64,000 nucleotides of DNA, from assembly GCA_037957365.1 (NCBI GenBank), contig JARHVA010001175.1, positions 3,274,001 through 3,338,000 on the forward strand, in the 5' to 3' direction. Origin of the DNA: Torreya grandis (Eukaryota > Streptophyta > Pinopsida > Cupressales > Taxaceae). Shown piece by piece: positions 1-13,160 of the stretch (position 1 is its first letter; every line of letters begins with the position of its first letter). The position numbers and the translations under genes were made by a program. The notes under the pieces are model-generated. The model searched no databases. It worked only from the letters and a program-made list of their open reading frames with translations, and was not told the origin of the DNA.

Positions 1-775
1 AATTTCATCTACATAGGCACTCATAGAGGTACATATTCACTTGTAATTTTGAATTGTAATTTAATACTTTTTTTTTAATAATTTTACTACATAATTGGGA
101 AAATATATGTAATATATATGAATGTATTATGTATGAAGGACTATAATATGACATTTTATATTCCAATTAAGATGAATACTATGATATTTACTCATGTTTC
201 TTCATCATTTGACATGCCCGTTAGTACAGTCGAACTTGGCATTGACCCAGTCAAGCATCAACATCAAATTGAGAAGGACCATGAGCTTGTATTTAGTGCA
301 TGTTTAAATTATTTTTTTATTACTGTCTAAAATGAGTTTCTTAACTTGGTTTCATGTATAATTGTTAATTTTAAAATAATTTTTGTATTTGAACAAGTTT
401 AACTATAATCAAACTATGAGCATAGTACTTATAGTCAATCCTTGGAGTAATCCAAGGCATTCAAGATATCTCCATCTACAATCAGAGCATCTCAGGGAGA
501 GACTTCTTCAAGGAAGAAAAAAAGATGGAGACTATTTTATGATTAGGATGTTGTATATGATGTACTTTTTTTCATGTCTATATATAAATGTATGCATTTT
601 TAGCAATGTACATACATATATAATATATTCACCCAACATTAGATACTATGTTTTTATACATGATATATTTTTTTGTATACCTATATGGAAATGCATGTAT
701 TATTGAAATTATATGGCATTATTATTTTGTACATGAATATTTAAGAAAACCAATGAAGTAATTATTTTTTGAATC
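1..775. other. AT-rich non-coding DNA with two exon-like scraps
   Basis: I recognise no gene here. Two short plus-strand stretches (about 200-310 and 420-530) have more balanced base composition and open frames (for example VELGIDPVKHQHQIEKDHEL and HLRERLLQGRKKDGDYF) separated by T-rich sequence, which could be eroded exons with an intron between them. I cannot match them to a family, and in DNA this AT-rich frames of 70-107 codons can occur by chance. Confidence 0.25.
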
Positions 776-1583
776 ACTTGTGTTCAGATTATTATGAATG
801 ATTGGTTTTGAAGTATTCTTAAGGATTAAAAATGTTATGAGATTGAGAATAACTTGTTAGGATAATATTGTAAATCAAATTGGTAAGACAGATCCTACAG
901 TTAGATAAATTGACATTTATTATTCTTAAGAAGATTTGTTTTGATAAGAATTTAAATGAAATAAGAAGGGGTTTTGAAGATATCTTTTCATTAATTAAAT
1001 ACTATACTAGTGATTGTAACCTAGAAACAAGTTCATGAAAGTTGAAAACATTGTACTTGTGTTCAGAGTATTATGAATGATTAGTTTTGAAGTATTATTC
1101 AGGATTATAAATGTTATGATATTGAGAATAACTTTTTAGGATAATGTTGTAAATCAAATTGGTATGAGAGAGCTTGGAGTTATAAAGATTGACATTTCTT
1201 GTTCTTAAGAAGCTTTGTTTGTATATGAATGTAAATGAAATAAGAAGTAAGGGGTGTTGAACCTATATTTTCATTAATTAAATCATATATTTGTGATTTT
1301 AACCTACATACAATTTCATTAAAGTTGTAAACATTTTACTTGTGTTTAAATTATTATTAATGATTAGTTGTGAAGTATTCTTAAGGATTATAAATGTTAT
1401 GAGATTGAGAATAACTTGTTAGGATAATTTTGAAAATTAGATTAGTATGGAAAATCCTATAGTTATAAAGATTGAAATTTCTTGTTATTAAGAAGCTTTA
1501 TATATATAATAATGAAAATTAAATAAGAAGTAATGGGTATTGAACCTATCTTTTCATTAAGTGAATCCTATACTAGTGATTGA
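776..1583. repeat. Tandem repeat, about 280-bp unit, about 2.9 copies
   Basis: Three copies begin at the same phrase (ACTTGTGTT) at about 776, 1055 and 1338, giving periods of about 279 and 283 bp. Shared landmarks in each unit include GATTGAGAATAACTT, GTAAATCAAATTGGTA-like text, CTTAAGAAG and AAATGAAATAAGAAG. The third unit stops near 1583. Copies differ by scattered substitutions and small indels, so the duplication is old. I see no coding capacity. Confidence 0.85.
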
Positions 1584-4497
1584 ATCAATCTTAGATTGGT
1601 AGTTATTAGACACCTAGTCACTTATCTCAATTCTATGTCTTGTGCATGGAGTGGGATTAAGGTAAATATACCCCTATAATAAATAAGTAATATCAATTAT
1701 TGCATTTGAATTATGTTTTTATGCTCATGGTCATCTACAATTTCTTGTAAGTCTAGAACTCTGAGTTCTTAGTGGGATAAGCCTTATAAGGTAGAATCAA
1801 GGTAGAATCTTGTTTTGAACATGTGAATTTATTATGGATAGAGTTTATATAGGATTAATTAACTAAATAAGGTGTCTAAAAACTCAAATAAATAATTTTA
1901 AACCCTCTTAGGCTATACACAGAGTGGTAAAATTAAACCTAGGGTTTTGACCTAGAAGTGTGCATATCTTGAAACATAACCATTGAAAGTTTTTGGAAAG
2001 TTGTGATCTGATGTGTTTTTATAAGGTATACAAGAATAAATAATATTTATAATGGTATAGATATTACAATTATAGGTTTCAATATTGAGATTTGTCATAA
2101 GACTAATGGAGGCCTAATGAGATTCTAAGAGTGTGAGAATAGGGGTTTAAAGGGAGAGTTGGTCCAAGATTGAGTCATTGAAGTAGGAATACCATAATGG
2201 GTTATCAAATATGATTTTATATTATCTTTAATGTCTTTATATAACCCAAGATAAGGAACTTTGTAGTGTAATAGGGTTACTAGGAGAGTGAACCAAAAAA
2301 GAGACTTCTAGAAGAAAGGAAGAGAATTGGTAGATGAAATTGTAAAGATTGTTTGAAACAGAGTGTAATAGAGGTTTAGAGGAAAATGGTATCATTTTGA
2401 ATTATTATATTGACATTCCATACCCTAAATACCAAATAGGCTAGTGTATCATATAGGATCCTATAACAAGTAAAGAACTAATCTTGTGAGGAATAAGGAA
2501 ATAGGTGATTAAGTTACAGAAATGGATTGTCATAGAGTGTTTTGAAGGGTGATGGAATTAGAGTTAAAATAAGATATTGTAACCATCTTTTTCATTCTAT
2601 AACCAAAGAGAGAATTTTTAGGCCATGATAAACAAGTAGAATAATTTGAAAAGGGTTTAGTTGTTATGATTTTTTTGCATCAATTCATCTAAGCAGAATG
2701 GTTCAATAGCCTTTGTGAGATAGTAAATAGATTATTAAGAGTCAATACACTAAAAAGAGGAAACCTCTTAATACCTTATGAAGTCTCTCCTTCCAATGGG
2801 AAGGGTTTTACACTAGTGAAGAAGATCATATCAGTCAAGGCAAGCTAACATCATCTATAAGACAATCAATAAGCTCTTTAATCTACTATTTGAGCCTTAA
2901 AGTATCTTTGAAAGTGCCTAGGACTTCTTTATTCCATGGGATAAACCCCATCCTATCTCCATTCAATTTGAAACATCCCCAAACTCCATCTTTGCAATTG
3001 AGAGAGTAGGAAAATAGACCTTGGGAGAGAGCACAAAGTCTTTAATTGGTATTAAGGGCTACTAATAGTTGATACACTTGAATTTATCACTTCACTATCT
3101 TCAAACTTCAAACTCTTAATTTAATCCCTGTAGGACTTATTCACTCTCTTTTCCCTTTCAAGACCTTCTTGATTGAATGGAAATAAAAGACCTTTTAGTG
3201 TTGTATTTAGGCTAAAAACCAATTTTATGAGTTTTAAATAGGTATTTCACATGTATCATAGGTTTTATATTATATATAAACCAATTTATTATTGGTTTAA
3301 AGTTCCTTGTTATCAAATAATGACTCATCCCTATTTTTGTCAAGAGACCTAATTGTTCTACTAGTAGGTCAAAACTTTGATGATAAATTATTTGCCTAAA
3401 TCAACACTTCTTTTAAGTTGAAATTATTTTTTTATATGAGAATAAACTTTTAATTGGTGCCTTTTGGATTGAAACTGAGCAAGATAGGTCAATTTTCCTA
3501 TTCATTGTCTAAAGGAACTTAGAATTCTGAGTATCAATGTGGATAACTACTCAATACATCATTTTTACACCTTATTTTGACTCAAAAAAACTTGGAATGG
3601 TTTAATAACCTTATTAAATATGTCTCCATATATTTTTTATCAAATTCTATGTGTTTAAAATGGATTTATGACCATTTTTCAATCAAGACCCTGTAACTAG
3701 GGTTTTCCTTCACTTTAAGGACATAAGAGCTAATTAACCATGTTTCATAAAGATAAAATAGGTTATTTAAAATATAATAGTTTTATAGGTATCATAACTT
3801 ATTTTTTAACTCATAAAATCCTTATTTTCAAACCATACATAAGTTTCGTCATACAAACAAGCTCTACAAATAGTGATTTTCAACCAAAATTGGTCTATGC
3901 TAACAAAAAAGGACTTTCAAATTATTGATTTCACTATATTTTGATTTTTGGAGTTTAATTAAATTTCAATAAATTATTTATTCAAGCACCATACGCTACT
4001 TACAATCAAAAAATTATTAATAATTCTTACTAATCTTGTTTAATTACAGTCTTTCACACACATGGACTATCATACAATAGAAAACATACACATTTACACC
4101 CCATGTAGGTATGATAAAAATATTATTGCTTGATGTTTATTATTTAATAATTTACTTTCATATTTATGCTCGTGCTTATCATTTTGGTTCATTTATCTAA
4201 GAAAAGAGTATCCATTTTTGGCTCCAAAACTCTCTCTAAGACCTAGATCAGTTTAGTAAATCAAATAACAGACACTTATCTTAAGCATATGAGATAAGTA
4301 GGACATTTATAACATGTAATAAGACTCTAAATGACTAAAAAATACTAATGACTATATTAACACTTTAAAACTCTCACATGGATGCCATACTAGTTTATAC
4401 AAATGATGTTCTTGCATCAATAGTTTTAAACACTTAGCTCCATTTGGTCCATGATACCCCTTGGTCAAGCTTTGAAGCCACTTTGACCACCTTTAGG
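1584..4497. other. Non-coding AT-rich stretch, nothing recognised
   Basis: I read this stretch on both strands and found no conserved protein motif, RNA gene or long repeat. Stop codons are dense in all frames. The sub-stretch 2800-3200 is somewhat richer in C and looks less random, but no frame reads as a known domain. It is probably eroded repeat DNA. Confidence 0.5.
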
Positions 4498-4531
4498 TGG
4501 CCATTTAGGCCTAATTAGGCCTAAATGGCCA
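4498..4531. repeat. Perfect 34-bp palindrome
   Basis: The sequence equals its own reverse complement over 34 bases with no loop, centred on AGGCCTAATTAGGCCT and flanked by CATTT/AAATG and TGGCC/GGCCA. A related AGGCCTAATTAGG-type motif recurs around 4650-4680. It is notably G+C-containing for this window. Function is unknown; it could form a cruciform. Confidence 0.9.
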
Positions 4532-4834
4532 TCTAATTCTATTTGTATATTTTTTAAACCTCCAAAATTTCTCATCTCTCTTGAACCATAAACGTATCCC
4601 TTGTTAGTGTCAAGATCCTTCCATTACCTATAGGCATGTAATTTAGCCTAATTAGGCCTAGAAGGCCTAATAGGATCCTTAAATGATTAGTATCATGATG
4701 ATATATTTTTTACCCTTGGAACACTTTAAAAATCTTAAAACAAACCATTCAAAGGTTTTGAAACCCAATTTCAATGCCACTAGCTTCTAGCCACATGTAT
4801 ATGGTTCACTTGGACTATTAGGCCTTTTAGGCTT

Positions 4835-7710
4835 CTTAATGACCTCGAACTAGAATTTTTACCTTTACGATCTACATGTGAAAATATATAAATTTTATCA
4901 TGTATATATAGGTAAATTACATGTTCTCCAATGATTATGACATCCAATTCCACCTGCAAGTACATTTTCACTATTGTTCAGAAGCATAGAAACACTGACA
5001 ACAAATGTTGTCAAAGTTGAAGCTAAAATTTATGGATAATCTACATAACTATGTTATTTTCCTCCCATCTAGCTTGGTCAACAAACCCACCACCCATTCT
5101 GGGCTTAAGAATGTCCTTCTCAATATAAGAAAGATGTTGATTTTTAATCTAACTTCAGGCATGCATAAAAAAAATATACAGGTCATATGGATGAACCATA
5201 ATATCCTTATTAGTCATGTGAAATCCATATAATTACACCCTATATCTAATCTATATCATCTCTGAGAGGAATCTATGGTAGAAGTTGTAGTAATGGGTCC
5301 TAAAATGTAGCTTTTTGGTAGTGAAGAGACTTGTTAACCTCCAACAAATGTTTTTACCTATGAAATCCATAGGTGAAAATCCATCACTTTTAGTACATAT
5401 ATATATTCAAATTACACATTCTATAATTAAATTTATCACTTTTAATAAATATATATAGGCAATACTATTTAGGAGCACAAAAACATTGATAATAAATGTT
5501 GTCAAAGTTGAAGCTTCAATTTGAGTACTCCATTTCGAGTTCTTATTGGTTAAAAATGGAACTACCAATACATTCATAAGGGTGGATGATTTATAATACT
5601 AGGTTTTTGTCCTCCCATCTGTCCCAATTGACAATCCCACCACCCATTTTGGGCTCAAGAATGCCCTTCCCAATACAAGAAAGATGTTTATTTTTACCCT
5701 AACTTCAGGCATGCATAAAATAAAAAATATAAGTTGTATGGATGAATATTAATATCCCTATTATTCATGTGAAATACCTATAATGTCACCCTATATATAT
5801 TATATATCACATATGAGATCAATCCTTGGTAGAAGTTACAGTAACAGGTCCAAAAATGTAACTTTTTGTCAATGAAGAGACAACTTGTTGACCTCCAACT
5901 ATTGTTTTTCCCTTTAGGACCCATAGGTTAAAATTTATCACTTTTAATAAATATATATAGGCAAATTAAATTTTCTCCAATTATCATGACATCTAATTTC
6001 ACCTGCAAGTGTATTTTCACTATTGTTTAGGAGCATAGAAACACTAACAATAAATGTTATCAAAGTTGAAGCTACATTTTGAGAACTCCATTGTTGATGA
6101 TTTTTGGATAAAAATTGGCACTATAAACATGTATATATGGTCATATAATATATGTTACTATATTATTGGCCTCCCATCTATCCTAGTCGATAAACCCACC
6201 ACCCATTTTAGGCTCAAGAATGCCCTTCCCAATACAAGAAAGATGTTGATTTTTAGCTTAACTTCAGTCATGTATAAAAATAAAAATGTAAGTCATATGG
6301 ATGAAATATAAGATAACTCATATGCATTTTAAATCCCTATATTTTCACCCTATATCTATTTTATATCACATCTAATATAAATCCATGGTAGAAGTTGCAG
6401 TAGTGGGTCCTAAAATGTAACTTTTTGACAATGAAGAGATAACTTATTGACCTTCAACTAGCATTTTTACCTCTAGGACCTAAAAGTGTAAATCCATCAC
6501 TTTAATAACATATATATAGGAAAATTACATGTTCTCCAATGACTATAACATATAATTCTACATGTAAATGCATTTTCACTACTATTCAAGAGCATGAAAA
6601 CACTAACAATAAATGCTATAAAAGTTAAGCTACAGTCTGAGAAATCCATTTCTGATGTTTGTTGGCTAAAAATCAATGCTATCAACACTTTATAAGGGGT
6701 GGATAATGTCCAATACTAGGTTTTTTTCCTTTCATCTATCTTGGTCAACAAACCCACCACCCATTTTGAGCTCAAGAATGCCCTTCTCAATACAAGAAAT
6801 ATGTTGATTTTTAGTTTAACTTTAGGCTTGCATAAAAATAAAACTATAAGTTATATGTATGAACCATAATATCCATCCTATGCATGTTAAATTCCTCTAA
6901 TTTCATCCTAGATATATTTTTTATCACCTCTATGATCAATCCATGGTAGAAGTTGTAATAATAAGTCCTAAAATGCAACTTTTTGGTAGTGAAGAGATGA
7001 CTTATTGACTTCCAACTAGCATTTTTGCCTCTGGGATCCATAGGTGCAAATACATCACTTATATCACATCTATATAGGAAAATTACATGTTCTCCAATGA
7101 TCATGACATCTAATTCCACTTGAAAGCACATTTTCACTACTATTCAAGAGCATGAAAACACTGATAATAAATGTTGTCAAAGTTGAAGCTACATTCTAAG
7201 AACTCCATTTTTGGTGCTTGTTGGATAAAAACTATTATTGACAACATGTTCATAGGGGTAGATAATGTTTAGGACCATGTTTTTGGCCTCCCATCTTGAC
7301 TGATTGACAAACCCACCACCCACTTTGAGCTCAAAAATGCCCTTCCCAATACAAGAAATATGTTGATTTTTAGCCTAACTTCAGGCATGCATAAAAAAAA
7401 ATTATAAGTCATATGGATGAACAATAAGATCCCTCCTATGCATGTGAAATCCCTCTAATTTCAACCTAAATCTAGTTTATATCATGTCTGAGATTAATCC
7501 ATGGTAGAAGTTATAGTAATGGGTCCTAAAATGCAATTTTTTGGTAGTGAAGAGATAACTTGTTGACCTCCAATTAGCATTTTTGCCTCTGGAACCCACA
7601 GGTGTAAATCCATCACTTAAATCACATATATATAGGGAAATTACACATTCTCTAATAACCATGACATTCAATTCCACCCACAAGTGCAATTTCACTATTA
7701 TTCAAGAATA
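4835..7710. repeat. Tandem array, about 558-bp unit, about 5 copies
   Basis: The landmark AAATGTTGTCAAAGTTGAAGCT (with variants) recurs at about 5003, 5493, 6052, 6611 and 7169, giving steps of 490, 559, 559 and 558 bp. Each unit also carries a more C-rich core (CCACCACCCATTTTGGGCTC-like, then AAGAATGCCCTTCCCAATAC), a segment with GGTAGAAGTTGCAGTA, and a segment ending ACATGTTCTCCAATGA. The array enters in mid-unit near 4835 and leaves in mid-unit near 7710. Copies are clearly diverged. It resembles a small, old satellite array or tandem repeats from inside a mobile element. Short open frames within it repeat from unit to unit only because the unit repeats. Confidence 0.9.
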
Positions 7711-8689
7711 CCATACTAATGAAAACATGTAAATGAATGAAAAGTGCATTCGTTTTATGTGTAACATTGGTATGTAATGTCATTTGAGGCAATTTTAATG
7801 CATTTAGTTTAGATAGAAGCCATGTATATCATTCTAAACAAGGATATTTATGTGTTTGGAAGGATACAAGGAGAAAGAGACTTGTCATGAGCAATTATTC
7901 AGGAGTACAAAAACACCAAATACTTTTAGTAAGCTTCTCTTAGCTTTAAGAATATGAAATTCTTTACTAATGGTGCCAACCATGTGAAGGTGGAATTTTA
8001 TTTCTCACTACTAACCTAAAAAAAAAATTGTTATTAAGTAATTAAAAAAGAAAGTTATGCATGTACTACTTGTAAAATCAAAAACATTTGGTAAAATTGA
8101 TTACATATATATTTTACAAGCCAACATACCTATGCATTTCAATCCAACAAACCACTAGGATCTAATCTAATATGGATACTATCAAGAATAAATTCATGTT
8201 CTGACTCACAAACTTTCCATATATTCCTATTTCTTGGTCTCCCATGATATTTTTTCAATTGAATATTCATTAAAATAGCTAAATTTTAAAAGTTTAGTAT
8301 CTTCATATGCATTCAAAGTATTCAAAAAACCATTGATTTGAATTTTTTATAGGATATCATTGAATCTAAGTTCCAGTGACTATCACAAACCTAATGGGAT
8401 AGTCAATATTTTCTCCATATATGACTAGGGAAATCAACTTTTTATTTCCATGTACAAACTAACATAAGTAGTAATTTGTTCCCTCTTCATTATTCTCATT
8501 TGTAATAACTATAAAAGCATGGAATGCATCACAAAAAATAATTTTAAATGACACTATGAAGATAGATAATGAGAATAAATAACACATAAAGATTAGTCTT
8601 CTACCTGGATGCACTAGATCAGATATATGGTCAAATTCATATGATAATGTCATATATTTAGTATAATGCTAGTGGAACCTGATATGTGT
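7711..8689. other. Non-coding DNA between the tandem array and the transposase relic
   Basis: I see no gene, repeat or structure here beyond short homopolymer runs. Part of the right end may hold the 3' flank of the neighbouring minus-strand transposase relic, whose exact end I could not place. Confidence 0.4.
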
Positions 8690-11241
8690 TGATTAGAATT
8701 AGTGGTCTATAACTCTAGTCATCCACCCACTCTTACAACTCACACTCATTCCAAACAAATTTCATGCATGTAAAACAAAAACATGTCAAGTGTCACTTAT
8801 GAATAGTCCAAGAACCTACATTTGAGCTAGAAAATGAGTGGAGCTCACTTGAGCTTGTTAGGGTCATACAATCCTCATAGTTTTCCAAGTTCTTTTCCTC
8901 TATTAACCAAAACATTCAATGAATAGTATAATTTAGTTGAGCACCATGACATATATTCTCATTACACCATTCAACCACAGTTTTGGCATTAGTCAAATTA
9001 ACAACATAGTCAAATTTGAACTCCTCTTTTGCAATGGCTCTTTTTATACATGCTCTAACACCATCATGTTCCCCTTTTCCATGGCCAACCTTAGTGAAAC
9101 TCTAAATATGTTATACACTAGTGGTAACTTGAATTCTTCTCAACTAATAAAACATCCATGCATTTTTGAATTGTGATGTGTAATTATCTAACCAAATTAA
9201 TGTTGGTTGAAATTAATGTTCTTCAAAGTCAAATATCCATATAAGTTCTCAAAACAACCTTGTACATAATCTATACAATGTGGTCAGTCATCATTGATAT
9301 ATAAATGGTACTCCCTTAATATTTTTTTATCTTCCTATGTACTATTAGGTACATGCATGAATGTTATATGCACAAATATGGCAACTTATGTTGAGTTGTA
9401 ATACTATTATTGAACTTCCTTTTGTGGTTTGAATGTGTAATTTTTAGAAAATTCAACTAATAAAATAATAAAATCAAGTGGGAATATGTCCTTGCTTATC
9501 TTGAAATGTTCATCCAACCATTTAGCCTTATGTATGTGCCTTGCATTCTCATAAAAAATTTCTCCATGAATTCAACCATAAATTCTGAAATAGGCATCTC
9601 TTTCTTAACAAGATCATACCTTTTAGATTCTTTGCCATATTTTAGTTGATAAGTCATAGATTTGTATTTGCTCAAAAAAATTAATTCCTATCAAATTGCA
9701 CTTTTACACTCCTCGTGGATACATTTTTTTAATTTTGGCAATCCACCGCAAATGCTATAATTTCCATCCAAACATGCTTTCTTATGAAAGAACTGTCCAT
9801 GTAGTCTTTCACAAAAAATATTTGGAATAAATTCCCTAGCTAATTTTAGTATAACTTCTACACCATACTCCTAAAAAATGTTTTTAGTATTCAAAGTACA
9901 ATGAATATGGTGAAAAACATCATAGTGCATTGAAAATTCAACATGTTGTATACAATAATAAGTGGTGCATGTCTGATTTATTTTTACATAAAAAGGTTTG
10001 GCCATCTTAAAAAATATTTGAATAATAGTAATTTGTGGATGTTTTTCTAAAAACTTAGAATACAATTGTGTTTGAGTCATATCTAAGAAATGTTTCAGAT
10101 GTTGTTCACAATTACAAGAACCAACTCTTCTTTTCACTACATCTCTTGCATTGGGTGAAACTCTTGTATTATCTTTCTAAAATTGTGAAAGTAAATCTTT
10201 CAAAGAATCAGTTATAGCCTTGTATTTTCATGGAAGTCTACTAGATAATGCCCAAAGATCTTTGGTATTGGGTGCATTAATTCTTTCACATCTTGCACTT
10301 GATTTCATTAATATTTTTTATTTATATCAAGTGTTTGGTTTGTTTTTGAAATCAATCATTTTTTTCCTATTTTAGCACTTAATGCACAAGTTATCATTTT
10401 ACACCTGGTAACATTACAATCATTGTTGCATGATCTCAAGCCTATTATGACATGAAACATGTAGATTTTCAATAATTTCATCATTTTCATCATCCATGTT
10501 ATATATTCTTAGTCCTAATGTGTACATTGTAGGTCTCATATTAACCAATTTCATCAACAAAACAAATAATTGACATCGTTGACTATCATAATCCAATCTA
10601 TGAAATAAACTATCCCAAATTTCTCAAGCAAGTCTTCTTTAATAGAAATCAGACATTTTTTAATGCATTATTTTTAAAATATTTTAATCAACTTCAATTA
10701 AGAACTTGTCTTTTCTATGCATAATTATTGGAGGTGTTGTTAATGGTGGAATCCATTGAGAGGGTATTTCAAAATCATTATATATTTCTATGAAATTTTC
10801 TTCATTGTTTGTTTCTTCATTATATATTTCCATGAAATTTTCTTCATTGTTAATTTCATCATTATCTATTTCCATTAAATTTTATTAATTATTGGTGGGT
10901 AGAGTATCATGCATAGGCTCATGATCAATAAAATAAAAAAAATTAAACTTTAAATGTGACTTCCAACATTATCTAATTCATTATTATCAATTTCATCATA
11001 ATTCAATTCATTATTGTTAATCTCATCATAATTCAATTCATTATTGTCAGTTTCATCATTATTAAATTCATTATTATCAATTTTATCATTATCTAAAACA
11101 TTTGGATCATTAGGGTTAGTGTTTGTACCTTTTTTGGAATACAATGCTTGTATTTGTACCTTGTTTTTCTTTCAAGTCTTCTAATTTATTGAATGTTTTG
11201 TTCTTAAACTTCTTCTTCCTTGAACACGAACTAGAGCTCAT
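8690..11241 (-). pseudogene. Decayed transposase-like gene (HGKGxHDG family)
   Basis: Read on the minus strand, the gene begins near 11241 with MSSSSCSRKKKFKNK, followed by an Asp/Asn/Glu-rich repeat. A central segment at 10137-9871 includes KRRVGSCNCEQHLKHFLD and ends with C-x2-HVEF-type residues. Next come ACLDGNYSICGGL (about 9780-9700), a W-x-D...SQFKNAW block near 9180 and GHGKGEHDGVRACIKRA near 9075, followed by NAKTVVEWCNENI near 8965. This order of motifs matches, from memory, a transposase-like family found as predicted proteins in many plants; I do not know an agreed superfamily name. The frame is broken by many stops and several frameshifts, including one within the first 45 codons, so it cannot be functional. 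I found no terminal inverted repeats, so the element's ends are unknown. The 3' end is approximate. Confidence 0.65.
10976..11095 (-). repeat. 30-bp minisatellite coding for an acidic Asn-rich repeat
   Basis: Four 30-base units lie end to end. On the minus strand they encode a ten-residue repeat of the type DNNELNYDEI within the N-terminal part of the transposase relic. The period is a multiple of three, as expected if it expanded while the frame was still translated. Confidence 0.85.
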
Positions 11242-11499
11242 TTTGAAAAAATCACCCAAGAAATTACCTCCAAATGTGAGATCTAAAAAATTATTTAAAA
11301 TGTATGCAGATAATATGCAAAGTGCACATAAGGAATGTCTGTGGGGACAACAATCTTTATTTCAGACAAAAATAGACATTGAAAAGTAAGTCTTGTTTAT
11401 AATTCAAAGAATGTGTACACATTATAGTAATGGAATTACTTGAAGTATAGACATATCCTATAAAAACAAGCAATACAATTATCATATTCAATACATAAA

Positions 11500-11840
11500 T
11501 TCCTAATATGATGTAATAAGACTTAATAAATCCCTAATAGGATGCAATAACATTGAATAAGATGCAATAAGACTATCATATAATGCAATAAAACTATCAT
11601 ATAATTTAATAAGACTATCATATGATGTAATAAATCCCTAATATTATGCAATAAGTCTATCATATGATGTAATAAGGCTATCATATGATGTAATAAGTCT
11701 CAATATGATATAATAAGGCTCAATATGATGCATACATCCCTAATATGATGCATAAATCTCTAATATGATGCAATAAGACTCTTGATAAGACTATGAAGTA
11801 ATAATATTATCATATGATGTAATAAGGCTCAATATGTAAG
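11500..11840. repeat. Irregular minisatellite, about 22-bp unit
   Basis: Repeated phrases such as ATGATGTAATAAGACTATC, AATCCCTAATATGATGCA and GGCTCAATATGATG alternate through the stretch with a spacing of about 21-30 bases. Units are mixed and degenerate. Confidence 0.75.
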
Positions 11841-12466
11841 GTGAAATGATTTAATTTTACCCCAAATCCCAGCATAGCTCCTTGCAAAACTAGGTTCAAT
11901 GGGTTGACAAATTTGCACTAATCACATTCATGAATTTATGCATTTGTGATAAATTCAGAGAACTTAAGGGTTGTGTTTGTCATAAAATTAGGATTTAGGG
12001 TTATGGGCTTAGTGTGATAGGTTTATACATGTGTACATGTCATGAAATTAGGGTTTATGGGAATTGTACATGTTCAAGTGATAAAATTAGGGTTTATAGT
12101 CAACATGCCATGAAACATGAGCTAATTTATCCCCTTTAATCACATCATAGATTCCAATTTAGGTTCAATGGGTTTAAATTTACCACATTTGTGTTCATAT
12201 TTTCATTTTTAATTAAATTAGGGCTAATTAAGCCATATATTTTGCATAGATTATATAATTGATTGGGCCATAAATTTGGTTTAGGGGCTCATTTTTTCCC
12301 AAATCATGTCTATAATTGCACCAATTGACTATTTGGTTCAATTCATGATAGAATCATACTTAAATTTGTTCCAAATAATATATCATGATCTTATAGTTAC
12401 ATCAAGAAGGGGTTCAAATTAGACTCCCATGCCTCCTTGATTGAATGAATCAATGCTTTGGTTCAT

Positions 12467-12591
<125 letters not shown>

Positions 12592-12689
12592 ACATTCTAG
12601 GGTTAATTTCACTCTAAATCATATCATGTATACAATTTAAAATAAGTTCATACATGGCTTATTTTGACCCTAATTACCCATATAATTTA

Positions 12690-13160
12690 ACCTTATTGTG
12701 ACATGTGTGTACCTCATACACCCAAAAGTGTTAAAGCTATCAGAGATACATTAGGTCCAATAATTTCAAAGTTAACAATGCCTTAAGAGGTTAAATCCAA
12801 TTACATATAACCACATGTACCTCATTCATTCAAAAGTCTCAGCACTATTAGAGGTGCCAGGTACTATAAGAATTAAAGAGCTATCAGAGCCCTGTGAGGC
12901 TCGATCTAATTAGATGTCACCATGTGTATCTCATATACACACATATTTGTTAGAGATCTAATTATCAAGCCCTAGAAGCATTAGATTTGTTAGAGCCTTA
13001 GGATTCCCAATCCAATCAAATATTTCCACATGTAGGTCTAGTACACCTAGAGAAGTGTTAGATTTGTTATATATACATACATTCTATATTCTAATAGGAT
13101 TAGAGATGTTAGCACCCTGAGAGTCCTAATCTAATCAGAGATTGCCATGTCTACTTTTAT
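12690..13160. repeat. Diverged tandem repeat, about 110-bp unit
   Basis: Phrases of the type AATCCAATTA...CCACATGTACCTCAT recur at about 12794, 12903, 13009 and 13126, with an earlier partial copy near 12690. Each is followed by a GTTAGA/TATCAGAG segment and a CCTGAGAG-like segment. Spacing is about 106-117 bases. The copies are strongly diverged. Confidence 0.65.

Noticed and set aside
118..706. Two small frames as exons of a host gene
   Set aside because: Possible, but no recognisable family, no clear splice sites and no further exons; left as non-coding with low confidence.
4780..7695. Series of similar 60-97-codon frames on both strands as a gene family
   Set aside because: They repeat because the 558-bp DNA unit repeats; frames are not kept from unit to unit.
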